64,000 bases of DNA, taken from positions 512,097 to 576,096 of the forward strand of contig PSQN01000002.1 of assembly GCA_002989075.1 (NCBI GenBank), given 5' to 3'. Positions 32,901 to 44,471 of the stretch are shown here, one piece after another. Every line of letters starts with the position of its first letter. The first letter of the stretch is position 1. Position numbers and translations under genes: made by a program. A model generated the notes under the pieces. It ran no database searches. It saw only the letters and a list, made by a program, of their open reading frames with translations, and had not been told where the DNA came from. This DNA is from Arthonia radiata. Lineage: Eukaryota; Ascomycota; Arthoniomycetes; Arthoniales; Arthoniaceae.

Positions 32901-35900
32901 AACGTACTAACGAAAGACATTAAGTTTGTCTAGGGCAAAGTCTAACAAGAAGCTTTTAAAGCGCTAAAGCAAGCCTTTATAAATATACTAGTACTAACGT
33001 ACTTTTACTCGGTACTGTCGATCGTTTTAATAACTAACGTATTAGACTTTATAATAGTAGGTATCTTACTTTAGCTAAGGGAAGATAGCCGATTACTATT
33101 GCCGTTAAATATTAACTTAGACTTGCCTACACTAAATATAGCGGACACCGCCTAAACTAGCATCGATAATAAGGTAGATATATATTTATATTCGATAGCG
33201 TTCTTTTTAAAGAAATTTGTAGACGCTAAGCTAAGATATAATACCTATAATAAAGAGCTTATAACAATATAGACTAGCTTTAAGTACTAGCGCTATTATC
33301 TTATTAATATATAGTACTTAGTAAAGGTCGTAACAGACTACAACAATCTACAGTATTTTATAACAATAAAAGTATTGTCTCGCTAATAGGCGCGCTAAGC
33401 AGAAGATCTGTTAGTATTTAACTTTAAAATACTATACTATACGGATAGTAAGAACCTAGCAGACGCGCCGTCGCGCCGTCTAAATTACAAGAATTTGCGT
33501 AAAGTAAAGAAAGACAACGCTAATAAGATATTGCCGAGCCTATAGTAGAAGCTTAGGAGAGGTATTACTTTGCCTAATGCTAGAGAAGAGCCCTCTAGCC
33601 TAGAAGAAGGTATAATTGCTACCTTAATTATATTGCTTAAAAATTAGTTTGAACACTGTTAGCGGTTTAGCTACCGACTTAAAATACTGAATACGACTAT
33701 AACCTAAATCGGAGGTAGATCGGAGTTAAATACAGACCTTATATAGAACGCCTAGGAGCGAGAAACGTGTCTGTCTTTCTCTACTAATACAGAGCCTTTT
33801 TCGGTAGCTCTTGTATTACGAGTTAAGGTAGTTGTAGCTACCGCTCTTAAAATAGCTTACAATAATACTTCTTAGGGTCTTGCGACCCTAATTCTTAAAG
33901 CTTAGTAGAGAGACGTCTTTATAAAGTAGAAAGTATCGGAGTTAAAATTATTAGCTAGGACTAAAGGTCAGCAGAGTAATAAAACAGCAATAAATCGCCG
34001 TCAAGCTGGTACAAGAAAGCGCTATACGAGTCGAATCGACTTAAATACTTTAATAGGGCTTAACTTAGACTCTAAGTCTCTAAAGTACGTAAAATAGTTA
34101 TTTAATAGCTATAAGTTATTGCGTCAAGGTAGTAAAATTTAGATATTAGAATACTCTACGTTAAAGCTTAAAATTATAAGCAGAAATTATAATAATAAGC
34201 TTGCTGGCTACTTTAAGGTTAAGAAGACCTTTAAAATTCTAAAATACAAATATACTTAGGAAAAGATAGCAACGTATATTAAAAACTTTATTACTAAATA
34301 CAATATATATTAACGAACAGTTATAAAGAGGTATAAGCTATACAGCGAAATAGCGACAATACTAGTCTTAGTTGGCCCCTTTAAGGACCTATCCTTAGAC
34401 TTTATTGTTAAACTACCGATAGTTCTTTTAAAGAATAGAGACATTATTAATTTAATTCTTATAGTTATAGACCGCTTCTCTAAGTTTGTAACCTATATTC
34501 TAGTTAGTAAAACTATAAATGCTATAGAGCTAGTAGAAGTGCTTTATAAACACTAGACAAAAACGTTAGAATTCTTAAGAAGCCTCTTGTCTAATAGAGA
34601 ATCTATGTTTACTAGCTTATATTAGACCACCTTCTGCCAGTATTTAACCGTAAAACGAAGGTTAAGCACAGCATTTTACCCTCAAACTAATAACTAAACC
34701 GAGCGCTAGAACTAGAAGCTTAAAAACTACCTATGTATCTATATCTCTTAGAATTAAGATAATTAGTATAAGTATCTAAAAGAAGCTACTTTTGCGTACA
34801 ATTTAAAAGTTTATTTATTAACAAAAATTTTGTCGATTAAATATACGTTTAGTCGCGTTATAGACGTATTAGACGGCGCGCCGCCGCTAGATCGGTACCG
34901 TACTGTAGTTAAGTTAAACAACCTTTCTATCGGTAAGGATACCTTTCGTTAAGAGGAAAGGTAGCCTAAATTAGAACATTCTATAGCAGTTAAGTATATA
35001 AAAGAACGTTTTCTCTGCTAACAAGAAATAAAGCAGCAGCTAAAAAAAGCTTAGCGTTTATAGACAGAATAGTACAACACTAAGTACACACCAAAATACT
35101 TTGCAGTAGGTAACTTAGTGCTACTGTTGTTAAAGAACCTTAAAACAAAGAGGCCAATAAAGAAGCTCAACGATCGAAGCTTAGGACTATTTAGAATCCT
35201 TAAGAAAGTAGGTAAATAAGCTTACTAGCTGGCACTACTAGACTCCTACCGTATCTACTCTATCTTCTATGTATTCTTACTGGAGCTATATTGCCGTCGG
35301 CCCGGTATAGAACCGCCTGGTCCGATTAAAGTCAATAGTAGTAAAGAATAGCTCGTTAAGGCGATTTACTTTAAGATTAAGAATAAAGACTAGTATTAGA
35401 CTAAGTAGCAGGGGTAGTCGAAGGTAAATAATATAATAGAGCCGCGGACATATCTTAAAGACTCTAACGCTCTTAAGAAATTTAAGAAGCGTAGAGACGC
35501 TGAGCCGAGAGGTAAGCGTCTAAGATAAACTAGGCAACATAGATAAAAAAGAAGTATAAGTCTACGTAATTAGTCTACAATATAACGCTAAAGAGAAGGT
35601 AGATTATCTAAAGTATAGTTTAGAATATAGAATTAGTATAGTATTAAACTTTAAGACTATTTATATATAGTTATAAAGCTTAAGCTATAAGAAAGCTAAA
35701 ATAAGACTTGTATAGAGAGAAAATGTAGAACTATTCCAATAGGCTAAGGAAACCTACTTATACAAACTAAAACTCTAGCCAAATAAAAGATAGAAAACTA
35801 CGAGAAGACTATCTAAACTAGTACCAAAGTTAGTACGGATCGGCGGTATAATACTACTTAACCTAGCCGCAATTATCGTTGACGCGGTTCTAAATTTAAT

Positions 35901-37533
35901 TAATTAGATCTACTATAGCTAGCTTGTAAGGAGCTTTATTCGTAGGTAGCTAAGGGCCGTACAACCCTATACTAGAATCGAAGCTCTAGCGTAGCGCCTT
36001 AATATACTTAAAATCGTTAGTATCGGTCTACTCGACCGACTTAGTACTTAGACCACGCTACTAGGCCTACAGCTAAACGTAAAAGGCGCGAAGCAGAGTA
36101 AGATAGTCGTCGTAGAAAGACTCTTTGTTATCTTAGACGTCCTTACTAGAGGTTAAGAAGAAGTTAGCGCGTACGAGAAGGTTGTAGGTACGTCTCTATC
36201 GAGCGAGAACCTAGTATACGTTAATATAGGGTTAATTAGTATCTAAGACGAAAGAGTATTAGACTTACTATCTTATACTTGTCTTTTCACCTCTTACTAC
36301 TAGTACAGCGAGTATACTTGGCGTACTGTCTCTTAGGCTACTCGCAGGTCTAGTTCTTATAATACTTAAAATTAGAGTTTATAGAAGAACTACTACGTAC
36401 AGCTATATTGCTAAATAAGGCCTTTATACAACGGCAGCATACTAAGACGTAAGTCTCTAGCTAAGGCTAAATTAACGCAGATACGGCGCAAAAAGCAGGA
36501 TTCGAGGAGATAGACCGGCAAAACTTTATAGACGACTTAGACTTATAAGTAGTACCGCAGTAATAGAAAGAACAGACAATCTTATTATTATTAGAGTCGT
36601 CTTTACAGACGTAACGCTTTTAACGAGCTAAAATGCTAATATTTAGACTAAAATAAAGTAATAAGAGATAGTAAACTTACAAGGAGTCGTAAAAGTTAGA
36701 GACACGCTACTTAGTTTAAGAGAGCGTAAACTAAGAGAAGCTATAGATAATTTAGAAATTAGTAAAGCAATCTTAAGAGCTTTCTTCTTGCGGACATTAT
36801 AAAAAAAAGCTTTAAGATTAACGGCGGCTTTAGAGTCCTTAATACCGTAAGTTAAGCGGCGAGTTAGCGCTTTAGAAGAGCTCGCTCTAGCAGCGGGTTT
36901 GTTAACAGGGTTAAAACTCGATATAGTAGAGATTATAAAGATAAATTAGAGGCAATCTGACACTAGATTAGCTACAAACTTATTACTTAAGAAGAGAAGT
37001 AAAGGCCTATTAGAAAAGAAAAGCTTGTAGACTAAGTAGAAGAGTATAATAATATTAAAGAAAGAAAGAGAAAGTTTAAAAGAGCAAGAGCCTTATTTTA
37101 TATCTATCGTTAGGTACCGATAACAAAGCTTCCGCCTACAGATACTAATATAGAAGCAAAGAAGCCTATTTACGTAGGTTGCTACTACCTATAGGGGCAA
37201 TTAATTGGTAAAAGCGTATATAAGAGTATACAAAAGAATATAAAATTAGGTAAAAATAATATATAACCTTACTACCGAGCTTATAACTTAGACTTAAGAG
37301 CTTTAAATTAAAAGTAAAGCTTAGCACTATAACTTAGTACTACAGAAAATTAGCACTAAACGACGTATAGAATGATAGTAAGCAATATTACTCTTTTTCT
37401 AACTAAACGTAGATATAAGTCAGCAGGTTTTTAATAAGGTTATTGCTCTACGTAAGACAATAAATAGAAGGTACGATAGAGATAGCGGATTGCACTCAGA
37501 TCAAGAACAATCCTTCTTAAGAGGGAAGGCAGT

Positions 37534-37729
37534 TATAATGTATAAACGTCTCGATAACGAATTAAGACAGAATATTGTCTATTTAAGAAGGCTGCGATCC
37601 TAGAAGAATATCTTTTCTCTAGTAAACGCATTCCTTTCTAGTCTCCTTAATAATTAGCTTGAACACTAGTAGGGCCTATTTAGGCCCTTTTTGCCACCTA
37701 ACTGCTTTCTGTCCTACACCTAGATTATA
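37534..37729 (+). repeat. 3' LTR (196 bp) of the nested Gypsy element
   Basis: Begins TATAATGTATAAACG (TG end altered to TA, a RIP-type change) and ends CTAGATTATA, followed by the duplication TATAA. Confidence 0.88.
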
Positions 37730-40197
37730 TATAAGAGCATTAATAACACTATAGAAAAGATTATAAGAACCTACTATATTCCGAGAATCTAACATTATAT
37801 CGAGAATTATATCTAAGAATGCAACGTATATGTAAGAACTAAGTACTTAAAATATTTACTATATAGTAAATTATAGCTACTAAAGATATCTAAAAGGCTA
37901 TAATATACAGTCTTACTAAACTTTATTACTAAATTACTAACGTCTAAGGACCTACTAACAGAAGTAGCTTACAATGCTATTCTAGTTATATACAACAAAC
38001 TAACAAAGTACGCGTACTTCGTACCTTACAAGAAAGCTAGCAACTTAGAATAATTAGTATATATCTTCCTTTATATTATCTTAGCTAACTATAAATAACC
38101 TCAAAGAATTATCTTAGACAGAGACTAAAAATTTATCTTACGATTTTAAATATTTCTAATACAACAACTAAGAACGAAACAGAAAATATTTACGTTGTTT
38201 TACCTGCAAACAGACAGACAAACAGAACGAATAAATTAAACACTAGAATAGTATCTCTAAGTATATATTAACTATTAGTAAAATAACTAGATATAGTTAC
38301 TACTAGTTGCGCAAGCCGCGTATAATAATACAAAGAACGATACAACAAAAACAACTCCGTTCTATATACTGTATAGCTACCACCCTCTTTAGAGCAGACA
38401 ACTATAGAGTACTATAGAAAATAAAATAGCTACGCGAATAGCTATTAACATAAAAACTCTATATCAGTAGTTAAAGTCTAACAGCGAGTTTATTAACAAA
38501 CGAACTAGAAGTTAGTATAATAAGTTAAGAATAACTCTAAATGCAAGCATAAAGGAAAGAAGAAGAGCTTACTTATTTATAAGAAACTTAAAAACTATTA
38601 GACTAAGCAAGAAACTTAACTATATTAAAATAAAACTGTTTAAAATCTTATAGCAATTAAGATCTATAATATTTAAGCTTAAACTCCTAAAGACAATAAA
38701 AATATATTCTGTATTCTACGTAGCGCTGTTAAAACTAGCCTACTCTTAAGAAGTAGAACGACTCAACCTAGAAATCCTTTCAGACAACTAAGAACCCGAG
38801 TATAAGGTCGAAATAATTCGAGCTTATAGACAATACCGAGGTAAACAACAGTATCTTATAAAATGAAAAGGATACTCTAAATACAAAAATTAATGGAAAT
38901 CGGAATAAAACCTAACTAACTATAAGAACACTATTTAACAGTATTAGAACTAGAATATTAATTAGTTGTAGTAGCACTAATACTTTAATTTACTATCTAA
39001 TATACCTTGCTAGTATTTAAATTACCCTTAAACGAACTAGCTTACTACGTTATAGAACTACTATTTAACTCTAAATAGAGGTTACTCTAAAAGTTAATAG
39101 ATAACCTACTCGAACATTTAAATATATCGCTATTAGCTATTAACGTAGTAAACTTCTCTTGCTTCAATAACTTATTTTAAGTTAACTTCGCTGCTATCTA
39201 TATATAAGTCTTCTTAACCTTCTCTTTTAACTTCTAGATCTTAAATTGGTTACGCTGCATAGCTGCAACTAACGCTGCTATCTAAGCCTTTAACGTATAT
39301 AATTAGTGCTTTGTACGCTAAAGAGCAGCCGACTAAAAGAAATATTGAGAATAAACCGAACGCGCTGCAACTAAGTTAGTCTTAGATATTATAGAGAGAC
39401 AGCAATAAGGCATACTATCTACTATTAATACTTATAAATTATAACTCTTCCCGTCCCGAGTATATACTAAATACGTCGTCTTTCTAAACTAAACTATATA
39501 CCTTTTCTTAGTCGATATATATCTAAAATAAGAAGGTATTTTAATAACGTAAGCTTTAATTAGCAGGTATTAACTATACTTTTTGTTAAGACCTATAGTA
39601 ACGGACTTTATACGAGGTATAGCGACTTATAGATTAGTTACAAAAAAGAGGAACGATATATAACTTATAGGTGTTTAAAAAGCTAAGAGTCAATTAAGAA
39701 CAATTTAACTAGAAAAGAAGAGATTGTATTATAAATACTAGCTTTAGACGGTCTAGCGCGTATCTAAGTATTAACTACCGCTAGTTATTTTAGTCCTACT
39801 AGTATTATTTCCGACTAAGCCTATAAACCCGTTGTAAGCATTATTAAATAAAATAGCTATAAAAGTCTATATTTCTTATAAACCTAATATAAATATTGTT
39901 AAATTAGCGGATACAGAGGAATTTCTCTATATACCTTAGACTATATAGCTAAACTAATAGCTGACCTTAAAATAGACTTTAGTCTATTAACTTAATATTT
40001 AAATATAAGTTTCTTAACTATATTTAAGTAACGTACTTTACCTTCTATCTACTTTAGTTAAGCCCCTCTTACTCTTTATAATCTATTTCGCCTCTCCTGC
40101 CTTTTAGTCTCTAGCATACAAGACAACTACTACTAAGGTCGATAAGTATATAAGGTAAGTAAGCCTTAGTTCGGTTCTCTCAGCGACCGGCGTTACA

Positions 40198-42262
40198 GTA
40201 TCGTAGTTACTATCTTGCTTAGCTTCTATAGTCTATTCTTTCTTAAATTCCCCTTGAATTTCTAAATAAAATAATCTAAGTCGTTCTTGAGTAAGGCCTA
40301 GTTCTTATATTAAACCTTATTTTAAAGATATTGGTTTTCTTAGCTATTATTCTGATTTTAATTTATTAAATTTATAAATTGTACAATCGTTATTATAGTA
40401 TACAGTTTAGAATAGTGTTTTGTATAGTGCAACAGTATCTTATATCTACTACCTTAGAATAGTGCGGTTAATATTTTTTCAGTTCTATAGATTTTATTGT
40501 TTCTATTTTATTTATTGTTTCTTTGTTTCTTTTTATAACTTACTGTCTGTATTCTAGTTCTTATACAAATTAAACAAGTTTTATTTGTTATACTTCTCGT
40601 TAGAAGTGACCTAGTAAGTATTTTTCTAGTCGCAGAAGGCACCTTAGTAGATACTCTTCTGCTTTTTAGTTAATTTAGTAACATACTTATACCAGTTCTA
40701 GTTATTCTTAAGTAAAAGTTTTAACGCTTAAAGAAGACGACCCTTAGTTAAGTTTATATATCAGCGGTCGGAGAAGGCTGCTAGCAATTCTATTGTCTTA
40801 TTGCGACCGTCGTTCTCCTATATTTAAGTAGTTATATTAAACTATTGTCGTAGAAAATAGAGTTTCTAAGATCGATTGTTGTATCTGTTTCTACTAGTAC
40901 TATTAAACTATTATTGTTTAGAACGGTATTCTTTAACTTAATGCCCTAGTTTTCCGTAATATAAGTATAGCTTGTTCTTTATTTTATGTTCTCGTTTCTA
41001 GTTGTTTAGTTTTCTATAAGGCTTTATAAAATTTAATTTTATTAGATTACCCCGGTCTTATTGTAAGTTATACTTACTCTAAGTTTAAACTAACTTACCT
41101 AGGTTAGCCTCTTTCTTCTCTAACTGTCGTTTAAAGTTGCTGTTATCGATTTTCTTAGCTTGTTTTATAAACTTTTCTAGTTTAGTAAACTTCTCTTTAT
41201 AAATATAGATAATTTCCTTAATACAGTTCTTTAAGCCTTTATAAAAGATATTAACTAAGGGTTCTTTATTCTATCTAGTTTAATTAGCATATTATAGAAA
41301 CTTAGCGGCGTATCGGCTAGCTGGTTCTATCTAACAGAGTATCTTAAGTTTACGTATAGCGGTACATTTAGAATCGATATTCCTATACATCTATCGAAGC
41401 TTTTACTAAAACGTAGTAAAGCTAAAGAAGAGTTTGTCGGTCTTCTTATATTGTTTGTTAGGTGTCTTATAGAGATAGTCTTTAAAGTAAAAGTTAAACT
41501 ATTTATATACCTCACTATTTATATAGAATATAGTAAATAAAACTATAGTACTATTATTTAGAAACTAATCTTTATAAGTTTTAAAGTATATAGCTAAGCG
41601 TATTAAAAATAAAGTAAGTTTAAAACGTTTATCTAAAAAGCTTTTATTTATCTTAGTATTAACATTTAATATCTTATTTATAGTAGCTATCTTATTAGCT
41701 AGCCTATTTATAGCGTTGCGGCTATTAAGTACTAAAGTAGTAGATATAATTAATCTACTTTCTCTACTTTTATAGCAAGTCTGTTAAAGTATAATGCCGG
41801 TCGCTAAAAGAACTAAACTAAGGCTTACTTACCTTATATACTTATCGACCTTAGTAGTAGGTATCTTATATACTAAAGACTAAAAGATAGAAGAGGCGAG
41901 ATAGATTATAAAAGGTAAGAGAAGCTTAACTAAAGTAGATAAAAGATAAAGTACGTTACTTAAATATAGTTAAGAAACTTATATTTAAATGTTAAGTTAA
42001 TAGACTAAAGTCTATTCTAAGGTCGGTTATTAGTTTAGCTATATAGTCTAAGGTATACAAAAAAGTTTCTCTATATCTGCTAACTCGACAATACCTATAT
42101 TAGGTTTATAGAGAATATAGGCCTTTATAGCCGTCTTGTTCGATAATGCCTACAGCGGGTTTATAGGCTTAGTCGGGAATAATGCTAATAGAGCTAAGAT
42201 AACTAGCGGTGGTTAATACTTAAATGTACGCTAGGCCGTCTAGAGCTGGTACCCGTAATACT
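40198..42262 (-). mobile_element. Ty3/Gypsy fossil fragment D: pol 3' end, 301-bp LTR, gag (inverted)
   Basis: Read on the minus strand, about 170 bp of pol 3' region (42,262-42,091) leads into a 301-bp LTR (42090-41790) and then gag-like sequence down to 40198, where it abuts the LTR of fragment C. A single LTR between a pol end and a gag start is the arrangement of a tandem array or one-LTR circle. Mirror image of fragment A over the gag and LTR parts. Broken. Confidence 0.72.
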
Positions 42263-42289
42263 ACTCTAAGAGTTAATACTTAAACTATA

Positions 42290-43030
42290 AGGCTATATAT
42301 ACTAGAGCTTTAATAGCGTACTTTAGAAGATTATTCTAGAGATTTAAAAGCTACTAGAGTACTTTAAGACCCTTAAATACTATACTAATTATTATACTAA
42401 CTATCTCTATATAGAGTCTAAAGGACTATATAATCTTTTTACTAAAAGTATAACGATATATACTAATTTAGCCTAGTAGAAGCTTAATAAGTACTTTATA
42501 AAGCTTAATTACTTTTATATCTATATTGCTGCTATCTTTCTATATCTTATATATTATAAGAAATAGTTTAGAAACAATTAGAATAACTATAAGAGCTAGA
42601 TTACTAACGCTCTTAAAGACTTTTAAGCTACCTAGCAAGAATTTAAAATTCTTCTAGTACTAGATAATCTACTACTAGAGTAAGTAAGCTTTACTATATA
42701 CTTTATTAATAGCTAGAGTAAGTTTAATAAGCTTTTAGACTACCTTTAGAATTACTATCTATAAATATTTAAAGGTAATAGTATTATTGTATAGTAAAAG
42801 AGCTATTATAATAAATATTCTATTCTTATATAGTAGACTCTAATTCTATACTCTATATCGCTAATATTAACTAATACTAAAAGGGCTTTTAGTAGTATAG
42901 ACTATATAATTACCTCTATACGTAATTAGCTAAATATTTAGATAGTAAAAGTACTGAAGTATCTATGGTCCTAGCAGCGTACTAATAAGAAGGTAGAAGA
43001 GATAAAAGTAGTAAAATAACAGTAATAGTA
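42290..43030 (+). pseudogene. hAT transposase C-terminal remnant
   Basis: On the plus strand the segment 42876-42926 reads TKRAFSSIDYIITSIRN. It fits the hAT dimerisation-domain pattern of a small-residue FSS followed by an I-x-x-R-N/R-x-L block, and is followed by LN, IVKVLKYLWS interrupted by stops (TAG at 42927-42929 and others). The upstream 0.6 kb is AT-rich with many stops and only a faint helical pattern. The decay is consistent with RIP. Position and orientation next to the right inverted repeat agree with a hAT. Confidence 0.7.
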
Positions 43031-43412
43031 AGAGTAGATAGAGTATATCTAGAAGGTATAGTAGTAAGAGTAAGACGCTCTTGCCGCTTAGGCTTAAATT
43101 AAGACTTAAGATAGCTAAATAACGCTAGCGCTAATAAGGTTTATATACGCTAGAAGTACTATATTGTAGCTATAAATAATAGACTAGATTAGGTAAATAA
43201 GAGCTTTTAATTAATCTATATTATATATAAGATTTTATAACTTTTACTTACTACCCTTTCTTACCGCTAACGTTAGTAATAGTAGCGAGGTAGCAAATCT
43301 ACCTAATCTAGTATATACCGCCGTACTAAGGCCTTAAAGGCTCTAAGCTCGATCAAACTATACCAAATTTGGCTCTAAATCGATTAAGGGCAAGGCTAGG
43401 ATTTGATCGATT

Positions 43413-43439
43413 TGATTTGATCGGAACCCTGGTATAGAG
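43413..43439 (-). repeat. right hAT terminal inverted repeat (19 bp) plus target duplication (8 bp)
   Basis: The complement of the left 19-mer ends at 43431 and is followed directly by GTATAGAG at 43432-43439. Base composition returns to normal at this point. Confidence 0.92.
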
Positions 43440-43642
43440 ACGTACTGTTCACAAGAGGCAACAGAACATTCAGTCACCAGACGCGAACGGAGGTCGAGGA
43501 TGCACCCGAGAAGATCAGACGTGATAGAAATAGGAGCGAATTTAATCAACGAACGCTGTCGTGCAAGCAGTAAGAGGTAGACAACTTCAGGAACAGGTAA
43601 AGAGTCAATGAGGTTTCGAGGGCCAAGCTTGCAGGCGGTCAT
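43440..43642 (-). pseudogene. possible ankyrin-like gene fragment cut by the hAT insertion
   Basis: A minus-strand frame, open from about 43,708 and with an ATG at 43642, contains GGAPLMTACKLG followed by VVYLLLLARQ. This resembles the G-x-TPL-x-x-A-x-x-G and V-x-x-LL elements of an ankyrin repeat. It runs straight into the hAT target duplication, and across the empty site the frame would stop within a few codons. It may be the 3' part of a host gene or a chance frame; one ankyrin-like match is weak evidence. Confidence 0.3.
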
Positions 43643-43844
43643 CAGCGGCGCGCCACCAGAGTCCAGACAAAGTGCAATCTCTGCATGCGACCAGGCTACG
43701 CCTAACGTGCGGTCGTCTAGACGCTCGTCATCTCAGCTCGGTCGCTTACCACGGTCGCTCTACCTCTTTTTCTCTTCGCTCTGTCTCTTCTCATACTCTC
43801 TGTACGTCTTTGTCGCCCTGACTGCCTTCTGTACTGGAATTGAG

Positions 43845-43916
43845 CGTCTCGTTTTGTTTACGTCTCGTTTTGTTTACGTCTCGTTTTGTTTACGTCTCGT
43901 TTTGTTTACGTCTCGT
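43845..43916 (+). repeat. 16-bp minisatellite, 4.5 units
   Basis: The unit CGTCTCGTTTTGTTTA is repeated four times perfectly from 43845 to 43908, plus a half unit to 43916. Sixteen is not a multiple of three, so units cycle through the frames. In the minus-strand coiled-coil gene the array supplies the C-terminal residues and the stop codon. Confidence 0.95.
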
Positions 43917-44471
43917 ACTACTTGGTGGAATACCCCTGCCGCTTCGGCAACTGGACCTTTTGCAGACGTGTCAGATACGTAAATATCGTTCGCTTGCTGG
44001 ATCTTTTGCCATTCTATTGTGAGCATGGTGTCATCCCATGCTTTGTGGCCAGCCGCCAACAGCTTCGTCCAGTTCTCAAACGCTTTTCGATCTTGAGCAT
44101 ATATCAGCATGGGCATCAAACATGGTCTCGGTGTCTGAGAGGTGCTTCTGAAGGGAAGATAAAAGGGATGGATGATTCAACGTACTTTCTTTCTCGTGCG
44201 CCAGCTCTTCCCTCAACTCTTCGATCTGTTGTTCGCGGTCCGCTTTCTCGTGCGCTGCCTTTCGCTGTACTTCCGCAACACGCTCCTCGGTGCTTTGCTG
44301 TATCTCTGCGACGCGCTCCTCGGAGCCTTGTTTTGCTTGCGCTAGCGCTCCCTCTAGGTCCTTGACCCGCTGATTGAGAATACGTGTCTGTTCACTATTC
44401 TGTGTATCTTCTCGATCGCGTCCAGTCTGTGCGAGACCGTCCGATGATTTTGCACGATCCGGCATAGACAT
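43874..44471 (-). CDS. coiled-coil protein (about 190 aa), exon structure uncertain
   Basis: The start is at 44471 (MSMPDRAKSSDGLAQTGRD). From residue about 25 to 110 the sequence is a long heptad-like helix (LNQRVKDLEGALAQAKQGSE, then repeated EERVAEIQ/EERVAEVQ). The first frame ends at 44076. A second minus frame (43874-44119) continues with KAFENWTKLLAAGHKAWDD and looks coding, so an intron probably lies near 44,190-44,140, although no ideal splice pair is present. The stop lies in the 16-bp minisatellite. Coiled-coil proteins cannot be given a function from this. It sits 440 bp from the transposon block. Confidence 0.5.

Larger units (their letters stand above)
29717..37729 (+). mobile_element. 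nested Ty3/Gypsy element, 8,013 bp, 196-bp LTRs (fossil)
   Basis: Two 196-bp LTRs (29717-29912, 37534-37729) differ mainly by transitions. The element is flanked by CATAA (29712-29716) and TATAA (37730-37734), a 5-bp target duplication with one RIP-type change. A purine tract (AAGAGGGAAGGCAG) precedes the right LTR. Internal parts in order: gag with zinc-knuckle-like segment (about 30,240-31,400), protease/reverse transcriptase/RNase H (31,400-33,500; SVLFIPKTDRSLRLYVNYR is legible), integrase (34,150-35,000), a chromodomain-like tail (35,340-35,480), and about 1.9 kb of unassigned coding-like sequence before the right LTR. Its structure is complete but the reading frames are broken in many places. 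Younger than its host copy. Confidence 0.82.
27935..40197 (+). mobile_element. Ty3/Gypsy (chromovirus-type) fossil fragment C: pol and 3' LTR
   Basis: In plus orientation: reverse transcriptase (about 28,200-28,830), RNase H (28,900-29,450), the start of integrase, the nested 8-kb element (29717-37729), the rest of integrase (37,735-38,400), a chromodomain-like segment (about 38,790-38,920; VEIIRAYRQYRGKQQYL is legible), a 3' region and a 301-bp LTR at 39897-40197 (TGTTAA...GTTACA). Inverted partner of fragment B. It lacks gag and a 5' LTR. Broken, heavily RIP-altered. Confidence 0.78.
18604..43431 (+). mobile_element. hAT-type DNA transposon shell, 24.8 kb, filled with nested elements
   Basis: The outermost ends are 19-bp perfect terminal inverted repeats starting CAGGGTTCCGATCAAATCA (18604-18622 and its complement at 43413-43431), flanked by an identical 8-bp GTATAGAG at 18596-18603 and 43432-43439. 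CAGGG-type ends and 8-bp duplications are the signature of the hAT superfamily. A hAT C-terminal dimerisation motif is legible at 42876-42926. Only about 0.55 kb on the left and 1.2 kb on the right belong to the hAT itself; the rest is inserted LTR-element material. The whole interval is AT-rich and depleted in CA/TG, as expected from RIP. The transposase is dead and most of it is not visible. Confidence 0.88.

Noticed and set aside
18604-43431. The AT-rich block as a centromere
   Set aside because: RIP and nested transposons explain the composition. The sequence alone gives no centromere-specific evidence.
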